Origin: Obelidium mucronatum | Taxonomy: Eukaryota > Chytridiomycota > Chytridiomycetes > Chytridiales > Chytriomycetaceae | Assembly (NCBI GenBank): GCA_025765595.1 | Contig: JAIVFH010000471.1 | Coordinates: 1 to 18,281 of the forward strand | DNA length: 18,281 nucleotides | Direction of reading: 5' to 3' | Shown here: piece by piece, positions 9,864 to 17,639 of the stretch | Layout: each line of letters starts with the position of its first letter | Numbering within the stretch: position 1 is the stretch's first letter | Notes under the pieces: model-generated | What the model was told of the DNA's origin: nothing | Seen by the model: the letters and a program-made list of their open reading frames with translations, nothing else | The model's database searches: none | Program-made: the position numbers and the translations under genes

Positions 9864-11201
9864 ACGATAAAAGAAGAATAAAACAGGAGCTTCCAGTGTC
9901 TTCCTCTTTCGTTTCTCAGACTTTGCTGTCCCACCACGCTTACTACTATTCATTTGTATTTTCTTCGTTATTTGGGCCAGTATCGTTGTCTGCTCCATCG
10001 AATCCATGCTCTTGGTACACCGTGATATATTTTAAGCGAGCAACCCGCAAGAATAACCGTCCGAATTACATCCTGAGAGCCTTGAAACAGAGCCAATACG
10101 CAAGTTTCAGTCCCAGCTTCTGTTGCTTGCGACAGGGTATCTTCTGCGCCTCAATCCCAACATTCTAAAAAAAAAAAAGTCAGTTTAAGAAAAAACAACG
10201 GTTTTGGTGCCAATGTTAAGAGGTTGAAAACACAAGAAAAAAAAAACACCTTCAGAAGTATCAATTGATCCACAAACACTTTCATCCACAATCCACAAAC
10301 CGTTCAACCTCCATCCTCTCCTTCACAACATCCCCCAACCTCCCCGCAAACCCAGATACACTCGTCCGCAACTGCTTCCACCGATGCAAATGAATCCTCG
10401 GTCACTTACGAACCATTCGTTTTTCTGTCCTCATCATCCTCTTCATCTCCTCCACACTCTACAACCCACACCTTGAACAGATTCAAAATCGCCAATGCAT
10501 CGCTATACTCCGCAGCATCGGCATGCATCCGATTCCCAAACGACACTCCCAGAAGCACACTCAATACCGCTCCATCATACGTGAAATAACTGATCGGCAT
10601 TGAAAACGGATACGTGCGGAAAGAGCGGCTGCTACAACAAAGGCTTCAGTTGCAACGTTGCATGCCAGGCCCAAGCGGAGGAGTCGTGTGATTGCAATGT
10701 CCGCAGGGGAAGCGGCTGCTAATGTAGCCCAGGTATGTTACACCGGTTGTTGTTTCTGCGGTCTTATCGAGTATATCGTTGGCGGAGGTGGCGGACTGGC
10801 GGTGCCACCTTGGAAAGTTGGAGGCTTCTATCCTCAATTTTTGAGCCGAACAAAGCAATTGCAACGGCAAAAACATAGTCGTCGTCGTCAGGAATCGTTG
10901 GAGCCATTCGTTGTGTATTTGCCGAAGCACTAAAACGTTTTTTTAACGGCAGCAATGGGAGAGTAATTAAAGCTTACACAGCAAACTTATTAACGCGTGA
11001 TTTGACGTGTGAGGTTAGGTTTGGAGACAAACATGTGTTGTCTGCTACTTGTTGATGTTGATCAAGTAGTCTTTGATGAGATTGAGCCTCAAACATTTCG
11101 CACAGGATTGAATGATTCAAGTCATCCAAGAAGATTTTTTCGACTGGGAAGCGGTTGACGCCGACCTGTCATCAAGAAGTCAATGATTAGCCTCATCCAA
11201 C

Positions 11202-11202
<1 letters not shown>

Positions 11203-11238
<36 letters not shown>
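11203..11238. repeat. A36 homopolymer in a helicase-relic intron
   Basis: Thirty-six A on the plus strand. In the helicase sense it is T36 immediately after the donor GT of the 74-nt intron 11166-11239. The donor therefore lacks the usual purines at intron positions 3-5. Confidence 0.95.
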
Positions 11239-11243
<5 letters not shown>

Positions 11244-11354
11244 ATACTTTGGTTTGGCACACCGCCGTTGAATTCTTCAAAGTAGTCAGCGTACAGCGAA
11301 GTTTCCAGGGTTGCGGAATTAATGATGAGTTTGAAGCCACGACCTCATCGCCAC

Positions 11355-11388
11355 TGTCGGCCGCGCGCTCATCACGCTGCGGCCGACA
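11355..11388. repeat. Perfect 10-bp GC-rich inverted repeat (14-nt spacer)
   Basis: TGTCGGCCGC at 11355-11364 is matched exactly by GCGGCCGACA at 11379-11388. It sits in a short patch much richer in GC than its surroundings, exactly where the helicase relic loses its reading frame between motifs II and III. Confidence 0.85.
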
Positions 11389-11490
11389 CGGCGGGCGAGT
11401 TTGATTGGTCAGTTCAAGTTACGCGCTGCTGGTGCACTCGCTCAATGATGGCCGCGGAGTGTCCATTCGCTTGATTTGTTGATTTGTTTT

Positions 11491-11496
11491 TTTATT
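11491..11496 (-). terminator. Poly(A) signal of the minus-strand DUF2087-like gene
   Basis: Plus-strand TTTATT reads AATAAA on the minus strand, 30 nt past the stop codon at 11527-11529. Confidence 0.55.
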
Positions 11497-11526
11497 ACAC
11501 ATCTGTTTGATGATAACGAAAAATAA

Positions 11527-12213
11527 TCAAAAGTTGGGCAAGATCCCGGCTCCAAGCGGCATTGGATGCTTGGTCCCTTTCCGCCGCCAGATTCTTGACC
11601 CCCCCATCTCCCGCTCCAGAATTCCCATGGCAACCATATTCGTGACAAACACGGTTGCACTCACTCCATTCGCTTGACGCCCTGTTTCTCGTGGCAGGAA
11701 ATATGAAATGATGGCCAAGACTTCTGATTGTTCATACATTTCGTCATCACTCCTTTCCTCAATCAATGTTCCCAGATACCGTATCATGGCCTCCCAATGC
11801 TTCTTTTTGGCTGGCCACTTTTTGATTCTCATTCCGTCGTGATCAAACTGTCCCTTGTTTTTTATAATGTCTCTCTTGTACACTTCTCGAGCAATCATGT
11901 CGATCCAGCTGGATTGAATGTCTTTTGGGCAATAGTCGCTATTGAAGACGTATCGTTCAGTTTTCTCATACGAGATTGTTCCTTTCAAAGAACCTAACGC
12001 GTCTTGGATTTCTTGCGTGGTCATTGACTTTGGATTGGCAAGCGTTGCGATATCAATCGGCTTGTGTTTTTCTTGGGTTTTGGTTGGTACTGGCAACTTG
12101 TCGCTCTCCAGCAGTGATGGTTGTGTAACTTCAAGACCTTGAGGAGTTGGAACAGCAGTATGGTCATCACGACTCGGCTGAGTGTGGAAACAAGATGAGA
12201 AGCACGCAAGCAT
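11527..12213 (-). CDS. DUF2087-like protein, long paralog (228 aa, single exon)
   Basis: The single open frame runs from ATG at 12213 to TGA at 11529-11527. Residues 1-80 are a low-complexity polar leader (MLACFSSCFHTQPSRDD). The region from about 100 on aligns with the neighbour at 12432: IAREVYKRDIIKNKGQF, KKWPAKKKHWEAMIRYLGTL, EQSEVLAIISYFLP, NMVAMGILEREMGGSRIWRR. This order (short 'DGR-x-K-x-WP' strand, helix, 'EQSEV' helix, then 'LV-x-MGILERE-x-GG-S-x-x-WR' wing) is the pattern of bacterial DUF2087, a small winged-helix-like domain often attached to transcriptional regulators. Nucleic-acid binding is a guess from that. No signal peptide or membrane helix is evident. It is head to head with its paralog across 218 bp and tail-adjacent to the helicase relic. 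Confidence 0.85.
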   Translation of the reverse strand: MLACFSSCFHTQPSRDDHTAVPTPQGLEVTQPSLLESDKLPVPTKTQEKHKPIDIATLANPKSMTTQEIQDALGSLKGTISYEKTERYVFNSDYCPKDIQSSWIDMIAREVYKRDIIKNKGQFDHDGMRIKKWPAKKKHWEAMIRYLGTLIEERSDDEMYEQSEVLAIISYFLPRETGRQANGVSATVFVTNMVAMGILEREMGGSRIWRRKGTKHPMPLGAGILPNF

Positions 12214-12431
12214 TATTTGCTTTTTTTATGTTTTGTCTTTGTTTTGCCTGTTTGAGTTGGATTGATTATTATCCCTCGTGAAATTTTTACGATTTTTTTT
12301 TTTCAAGTATCGTGGGGATTCGCCACACTTTTGAAACTTTGAGACTTCACCACATCTGTGTGAGTACAAATAGAGTGCCAAAAGCGCCACAACTCAAACC
12401 CTTTACCAAAACCAGAAAAAGAAAAAAGAAA
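12214..12431. promoter_or_regulatory. 218-bp bidirectional promoter between the two DUF2087-like genes
   Basis: The start codons of the paralogs face away from each other across this interval. It contains T-rich and purine-rich runs and GAGTACAAATAGAG upstream of the plus-strand gene. An in-frame ATG at 12312 would extend the plus-strand protein by 40 residues, but that extension is not shared with the paralog and is treated here as leader. Confidence 0.5.
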
Positions 12432-12950
12432 ATGCCTGCCTCTCTCGCCACAACTGAAACAAGTGAACTCGAATCCTTCCTCGCCAACCACGCCAGCCTC
12501 CCTCCAACCGCCGCAGCCACAACTGTAACTTACACTTTCGGAGCACCCAGCGACTTTGACTCCCCTTACATCGACGTCCTCGCCCGTGAACTCTATCGTA
12601 GAGATATTATCGCCAATAAGGGAGAATTCCACCCAGACGGCCGCCTAAAAACCTGGCCTGCCAAAAACAAAAAATGGGAAGCAGTCATTCGATACGTTGG
12701 AACCATAATTGATCCTTCGAGGAAGCTTGAACAATCCGAAGTAATGGCCATCATCCAATACTTTGTGCCCGATGGGACAGGAAAGGGCCCGCTTTCGCCA
12801 GCAAACAATAATCCCGATGTTAGTTCGATTCTGAGGAATTTGGTGGATATGGGAATCTTGGAGCGAGAGGCGGGGGGGAGCTTGTGTTGGCGAACAACCA
12901 ACCAAGGGCATCCCATGCTTCTTGGAAAAGGGGTCATTCCTCGTTTCTGA
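12432..12950 (+). CDS. DUF2087-like protein, short paralog (172 aa, single exon)
   Basis: It starts MPASLATTETSELESF after an A-rich leader and ends KGVIPRF. After about 45 variable residues the domain reads LARELYRRDIIANKGEF, HPDGRLKTWPAKNKKWEAVI, EQSEVMAIIQYFVPDGTG, LRNLVDMGILEREAGGSLCW. The GRLK-WP-K motif, the EQSEV helix and the LVDMGILER-GGS-WR wing are the DUF2087 hallmarks. About half of domain positions match the minus-strand copy by eye. The loop PDGTGKGPLSPANNN is longer than in bacterial members. The function is unknown; in bacteria the domain is linked to ArsR-type regulators. The start was chosen because the conserved block follows at a distance similar to compact bacterial versions; an upstream in-frame Met at 12312 exists. 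Confidence 0.85.
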   Translation: MPASLATTETSELESFLANHASLPPTAAATTVTYTFGAPSDFDSPYIDVLARELYRRDIIANKGEFHPDGRLKTWPAKNKKWEAVIRYVGTIIDPSRKLEQSEVMAIIQYFVPDGTGKGPLSPANNNPDVSSILRNLVDMGILEREAGGSLCWRTTNQGHPMLLGKGVIPRF

Positions 12951-13001
12951 AAAAATGAATTTATAAGAATCAAACTAGTTAGATGTCTCTTTACATTTAT
13001 T

Positions 13002-13002
<1 letters not shown>

Positions 13003-13045
<43 letters not shown>
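13003..13045. repeat. T43 homopolymer between convergent 3' ends
   Basis: Forty-three T on the plus strand between the stop of the plus DUF2087-like gene (12950) and the stop of receptor 2 (13113). On the minus strand it is A43 followed at once by CAATAAATG, so an AATAAA for receptor 2 (13001-12996) lies just beyond a genomic poly(A) run. Confidence 0.95.
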
Positions 13046-13046
<1 letters not shown>

Positions 13047-13112
13047 GAGTGCAACAGAAATGAAATGTGCCATGAAGGGAAATATACCGCACATTTTACA
13101 AAAAAAAGAATC

Positions 13113-14267
13113 TTAAATATTTGATGTTTGCGAAGTTTTCCGACCTAGTTTTCCCATAAGAGGCTGCTGGGTATTATTACTCGCAACCGAGGCACGAATT
13201 CCAACTCCTTGCGACGAAGCATGGTTGGAATCACTATCCCTCTTCTTAACCATCGCCGATCTACTTCTAAGAGACCTAAACTCTTCCATCAAATCCTTAC
13301 GCGGGAACTCCACCAAATAAACCGTCTTATTAGCACCAACCGTCAATTCAATGCACTCCTCATTCGATTTTTTAGCCGCCACCGTCGTCTTCTCCAAAAC
13401 CCGAATACTACACTCTGAAAACGTAAACGTCCCACTATACTGCCCACCCAGCAAAATCAACATGTCAATCTCTGGAATCGCCAACATGGACGCAGCTTTC
13501 CAAAGAGACGTGGCTCTGTTGGGACGTAGCCCGATTTGAAACATGAATGCCTTGACTTCCCCGTTTAATTCCGTGTCGACACTATCTGCGATGGAGTTCT
13601 CGGAGTTGCGTTGAGATGTGGAGATTCTTGAGTTTTCACCGGTGGTGGCATTGTGGAGGGCCGGGGCCATGAGCATGATGGGGGAGATGACGGCAACGAT
13701 CCAAGTGGCTATGGAAACTGTGATTCTATGCAAGTTGTAAATGTTGATTGTTTTTGGCTCAAGGCCAAAGCAGATTCCCTGATACCAATTTTTTTTTTTT
13801 TTGGGTTTCAGTCTTTTGGGAATTACAAGTGCAAGATGTACAAACCAAGCCGAGCATCACAGCAGCGCAACTAACATACACCATAGCAGAAACCGCCTTT
13901 GATTCACTAAACTTGGCCGCAGCTTGTCGCGTCACTTGTCCAATCAACACACACAAAACCATAATCAATCCATTGAATGCAAACAACACTGCCATCAGCG
14001 CGGTTGCCGTATTCTCGCTTCCGATGCGCGGCTGACAGGACCAAACATGTGTCGCAACGTCAGTGAACTCTTTGATTCCAGGTTCAATGTTTCCAGCCTT
14101 GACGTATATGAATGCAAGGATTCCATCGACAACTGAAATCAAGATTGAAGTTGCAATCAACACGTCGTCTCTGAGGAAGCGAGACCGTGCGATTCTTGGG
14201 TATTCGAAAATGAGGAAGATGCGAAGCGCTTTCAAGAAAATCATGCTAAAATTGGCGAAAATAATTT

Positions 14268-14308
<41 letters not shown>

Positions 14309-15881
14309 TTGTACCTAAAGACAATCCCAAACGCAACCGCCGGAATAACAGCTTTCCCATAGCAAACAGAGTGGTTTTGAGTGGCAGCCTGATAAATGAT
14401 TGCAAACACTCCAAGAAAACAGCCTCCAAGAATATTAATACTACACAACGGCGACATTGCCTTTACACTTGGCTGGTTCCTGTTCTTGTAAACCAATCCA
14501 ATCAGCGTAACGACAAGCCCCGCGCCTGTCCCAAACAACGCCCATTGGATCGTCGTCAGTGTTCCCGGAATGAAAAATGGAGCTGGTTCAGAGCAGTTAT
14601 CCTCATTCACATTTTGATATCCAAATTCACAAACGCATTGGATACTGGCGTCTTGGAAAGGATAAGGGTTATCGCAAGCCCCATGAACGCAAGGGTTCTT
14701 GTATGTTCCATCGGGAAGCGGGTCGCAGACAGACAAACCGTAAATTTGTTGTCCTTGGAATGTTATGTTATACAAATGAGCGAGGATTTCATCTTCAATG
14801 TTTGTTCCAGCAATCGGAATAAACCCGGCATTTGCAGAGAATTTCTCGTGAGTAATGAGAAACCAAAGGAATCGCAACGTCCATATGGTTGTCATGTAAT
14901 CAGACGAGATGTTTGTAGGATTCAGCACAAAGTTGGAGACAATCGTCCATGGATAGGAACCCGCCACCGGCGCGTCAATCAGGTTGAGGGCTTGAGTGGC
15001 TTCATCCATATTCTGAACCACACTTTGATCAATGGAGCTTACTGCAAGCTTACCAGCCGCAGACGACCATCCAACAAATTCTCCATTAATATGCTGAATT
15101 AACCCCGTTGTTGTCAACGTGGGAGATTGTAATTCAAGATCTCTTGCTTCCAACTGATTCAAGTACGTCATTGTGTAGGCAACAGATCCGACAATAATAG
15201 CCGCCGAAGCCGTTGTAGCAGCTGTAAAAGAATTCTTCATTGTCAGCTTGAATCCTTTGGCCAAGAACGGAGAGTTGGCGTATCCCGTTGAAGCATCCAT
15301 CAACGCCAGACCGCGAAACATGTTCTGACTCGTTCCCGAACTCGCGCTTCTTGTAACCACCATTAGAGTCTGACTAATGTTGGCCAGGAACGGGTTATCC
15401 TTGACAAGAGCTGGATCGTTCCATTTTGTGATTGTTCCATCAAAAATTCTTGGGAGAACAATTCTTGAAAACTTGACGTTTTGGCTGATGCCTGGAAGGT
15501 TGTATGAGATCCCGATTCCACCAGCGATGGCGGGTAACGCGATGAGTCTGGTTCCGTTTGGTTGGGCAATGTTGATGGCGACATCACTACCGCCGAAATT
15601 GTAGTCTCCGCTGTAGGTGTTTTTCTGGCCTGTGGTTGTGTCTGAGACGGCGTAGGAAAAGGAGCCAATATCGGTATTGTAGAGAGTGTTGAACTCTGCA
15701 ACGGCCGCGAGGTATGCAGGTGCTGGGAAAGATGCACCGCCAGACTTGATGGTCACTTGTTAAAAACAAAAAACGCGTCAAAAAACAGAATATCACGCGA
15801 CACAAGAAGGCTACCTTGCTCTCCACGAGCAGAGAGTGGCGCGAGGAAAAGAGCAATGAAGGGAGCAGTAGTCAGAATCAT
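13113..15881 (-). CDS. Receptor 2: PstS-like phosphate-binding domain + EGF-like + class C 7TM + PH-like tail
   Basis: The spliced product is 857 aa from exons 15815-15881, 14315-15755, 13846-14245 and 13113-13778 (introns 59, 69 and 67 nt; phases 1, 2, 0, identical to receptor 1; exon 3 is 400 nt in both). Signal peptide: MILTTAPFIALFLAPLSARG. The PstS-like part holds GGASFPAPAY, FGGSDVAI (Asp80), LPAIAGGIGISYNLPG, RIFDGTITKWND and TRSASSGTSQN (Arg158, Ser162, Gly163, Thr164), matching the anion-binding loops of PstS. EGF-like cysteines: 366, 378, 383, 396, 398, 410. The 7TM block has AFGIVF plus LKALRIF (TM3), KFSESK before TM6, and the TM3/ECL2 cysteines. Residues 712-811 form a PH-like region (LWKAASM, YSGTFTFS, VYLVEF, MEEFRSLR). 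The C-terminus is basic and Ser/Thr-rich, plausible for phosphorylation. Likely a surface phosphate-type receptor; ligand and G-protein coupling are inferred. Confidence 0.88.
13789..13802. repeat. T14 run in receptor 2 intron 3
   Basis: Fourteen T on the plus strand (A14 in sense) within the 67-nt intron 13779-13845, shortly before the acceptor GGTATCAG. Confidence 0.9.
14265..14306. repeat. T10-A32 double homopolymer in receptor 2 intron 2
   Basis: Ten T followed by 32 A on the plus strand, filling most of the 69-nt intron 14246-14314. In sense it reads T32-A10, then a normal-looking CCAATTTTAG acceptor. It occupies the same intron position as the T33 run in receptor 1, but in the opposite base sense. 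Confidence 0.95.
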
Positions 15882-16451
15882 GGCCAGCTAGTTTTGTGGA
15901 CAATCCCCCCTCTTGATTCTTTAGAAAATGCAAATCTCTTGCGAACATCCGAAGACGACGAATACAAAAATCTGCTTTGATATGAATAAGGTGATTGTCA
16001 CTTTATCTAATAAAGTGATGAAACGATTCATCGTAGCAGATGCCAAAAAAAATCAAGAAAAAAGACAAAAAAAGTTAAAGACCAGGACTGCTTGCTATTT
16101 TGCTCTTGTAATATAGCGTACTACAGATTTTTAACAGTCAACCCCATCCACCGCATCATCACTTCCGGCTAATTTCAAAACGCGTATATATTGAAAGATG
16201 GGAGCAATAGTCAACTGGATATTGTACGTTTCAAAAAGAAATCAAAAGTACAATAAACACAGCGCGGCGGCGGTCTTTCTTGATGGCCGACAAACCGGGA
16301 TTGCAACCACGCACTCTCGATGAAAAAAAAAATAAACCTTCAGCCCGGTGCCTTTCTTTCCTATTTTGTTCTCGCACTGCATGTTTTGCATTACTCGTTC
16401 AGTTGTGTTGTTTTGGGTGGAGGCATTTTGGGCTCTTTCCTTATCGTCAGA
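15882..16451. other. Intergenic region between receptor 2 and the eS8 gene
   Basis: About 570 bp with no convincing gene. It should carry the promoters of receptor 2 (minus) and eS8 (plus). It contains a CGCGTATATATTG TATA-like element near 16180, a perfect small hairpin at 15998-16018, and a pyrimidine-rich stretch (16360-16450) just before the eS8 start, where transcription of ribosomal-protein genes often begins. No tRNA was found on reading both strands. Confidence 0.5.
15998..16018. repeat. Perfect 9-bp inverted repeat with 3-nt loop
   Basis: TCACTTTAT, loop CTA, ATAAAGTGA. It could form a small hairpin or be a symmetric protein-binding site. It lies about 120 bp upstream of the receptor 2 ATG. 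Confidence 0.8.
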
Positions 16452-17500
16452 ATGGTTCGTTGCCATGCCGCTTCCACCACCCATCACAACACCATCGGCC
16501 CATCGCATCAGCACCGGCATCAGCTCAGAGAAATAGACACTAGTTTGCGCCAATCTAGTACAGGCGGGATCGCTGTTGGCGCGATGGACTCTTGGACAAA
16601 GGCTGGTGGAGATGCCATCGTGTTGAATGATCTTGAGTGTGGAAGACTGGCTCAAACAACGGGAATGCAAAGGACGAGAGAAGCTATTCAGATCGAACAT
16701 TGCTGGAGTGTGTGGATCCAGATCCGGCGCGGGCGGTGGTGTCACTCAATCATTCCCCAAACATGAACTCAAACAAATGCCCTCGGACCATGAAACTGAT
16801 GCCGCTCCCTTCCTTCTCAATAGGGTATCAGCAGAGACTCCAGACACAAGCGTAACGCTACCGGTGCCAAGCGTGCCCACTACCGTAAGAAGAGAAAGTT
16901 CGAGTTGGGTCGTCAGGCCGCCAACACCAAGATTGGTGCTAAGCGTATCCACACTGTCCGTGTGCGTGGAGGAAACACCAAGTTCCGTGCTCTTCGTCTC
17001 GAAGCCGGTGAGTGGAATATGCGGCTGCCGAAAGTGAGTTCTCGAGACTAATGTCATCAACAGGTAACTTTGCTTGGGGATCTGAGCACACCACCCGCAA
17101 GTGCCGTGTCATCTCTGTGAAATACAACTCCACCAACAACGAATTGGTCCGTACCAACACTCTCGTTAAGGGAGCTATTGTTGAAATCGATGCCACTCCA
17201 TTCCGTCAATGGTTCGAGTCTCACTACGCTTTGCCAATCGGTCGTCGTGGAAAGAAGCCACACGAAGGACACGAAGAGGGTTTGAACAAGCCACGTTCCA
17301 ACCACGTTACCCGCAAGGTCAACGAGCGCAAGGAAGGTTTCAAGGTTGAGCAGGCTATTGATGACCAGTTTGTGACTGGACGTGTTCTTGCCAGAGTTTC
17401 ATCCCGTCCAGGACAATCTGGTCGTTGCGATGGTTACATTCTTGAAGGAAAGGAGTTGGACTTCTACTTGAAGAAGATCCGTTCCAAGGGAAAGCACTAA
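16452..17500 (+). CDS. RPS8: 40S ribosomal protein eS8 (RPS8), 3 exons
   Basis: Structural protein of the small ribosomal subunit. Exons: 16452-16454 (ATG only), 16824-17007 and 17064-17500. The product is 207 aa (yeast 200, human 208). After the Met it reads [60 protein letters not shown], the eS8 signature, and it ends [12 protein letters not shown]. Intron 2 is 56 nt (17008-17063), phase 1, restoring [15 protein letters not shown]. The first intron is inferred: GGT ATC follows a TCAATAG acceptor at 16823, and the only ATG directly followed by GT upstream is at 16452 (donor GTTCGT, as in an exportin-1 intron). That makes a 369-nt intron, far longer than any other here. Codon use is biased to C-ending and GGT/CGT codons, as expected for a highly expressed gene. 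Confidence 0.93.
16455..16823 (+). other. Long first intron of the eS8 gene (inferred)
   Basis: 369 nt from GTTCGT to TCAATAG. It has open frames on both strands (up to 148 codons plus, 167 minus, each extending beyond the intron), but neither looks like a protein. Introns of ribosomal-protein genes often host snoRNAs or regulatory signals. No clear box C (RTGATGA) with a matching box D was seen. Confidence 0.5.
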
Positions 17501-17585
17501 AGCGTTTAATTATCTGTTCTCAGATAGATTTTTGTCGTTTTGGGGATCTTTCACTCTTTTTTTGCTTCCCTTACTAGGATGCCAA

Positions 17586-17591
17586 AATAAA
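17586..17591 (+). terminator. Poly(A) signal of the eS8 gene
   Basis: AATAAA 85 nt past the eS8 stop and 48 nt before the next start codon in the same direction. Confidence 0.6.
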
Positions 17592-17639
17592 TCCAACAAA
17601 CTTGTCTCTTAAACATTGTTCTTCAAGTTTGTCAGTGAA

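Larger units (their letters stand above)
8971..11461 (-). pseudogene. Decayed DEAH-type RNA helicase (5'-truncated, RecA2 lost, many frameshifts)
   Basis: Read 3' to 5' along the plus strand, pieces of a DEAH/RHA helicase appear in order. First comes a degenerate motif II-like stretch with stops near 11440. Motif III follows in GFKLIINSATLETSLYADYF (11338-11240; SAT at 11317-11309), then a 74-nt intron 11166-11239, then VGVNRFPVEKIFLDDL, the strand after motif III. A 48-nt intron gives a further in-frame join to PTIPDDDDYVFAVAIALFGS. Motifs IV, V and VI are missing. The winged-helix/HA2 region follows: LSKVAPP, TGVTYLG, SPADIAITRLLRLGLACNVA, then FVVAAALS. After that come PFSMPISYFTYDG, LNLFKVW, HRWKQLRTSV and an OB-fold-like DVIRTVILAG near 10080. 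The end is FDPKTYSCHVFPQRP and an acidic poly-Asp tail stopping at 8971. Successive pieces sit in different frames (for example near 10797, 10705, 10620, 10418 and 10395), with an in-frame TGA near 10283. Neighbouring genes are intact, so sequencing error is unlikely. Subfamily is uncertain; the C-terminal part recalls TDRD9/spindle-E-like proteins. Confidence 0.65.

Noticed and set aside
9624..9881. Open frame ending in a long poly-Lys run, with opposite-strand poly-Phe frames
   Set aside because: Produced by translating the A56 homopolymer; the minus strand here is the helicase relic.
10658..10933. Plus-strand 91-codon frame with glycine-rich middle
   Set aside because: It is the antisense of the HA2/winged-helix part of the helicase relic, whose minus-strand motifs are recognisable.
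15928..16116. 62-codon Lys-rich open frame upstream of receptor 2
   Set aside because: AT-rich with no conserved pattern; it spans the small hairpin and looks non-coding.
16280..16325. T-arm-like string (GGTTGCAATCC on the minus strand) suggesting a tRNA
   Set aside because: No TTCRA core and no matching acceptor, D and anticodon arms could be found at tRNA spacing.
16242..16745. Minus-strand open frame of 167 codons overlapping the eS8 upstream region and intron
   Set aside because: Composition is irregular (runs of His, Ser, Cys), it has no recognisable domain, and it lies across the eS8 start and first intron; best read as chance.
16320..16766. Plus-strand open frame of 148 codons starting MKKKINLQPG
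   Set aside because: It overlaps the inferred eS8 promoter, start codon and long intron. The hydrophobic start looks like a signal peptide but the rest resembles no protein.
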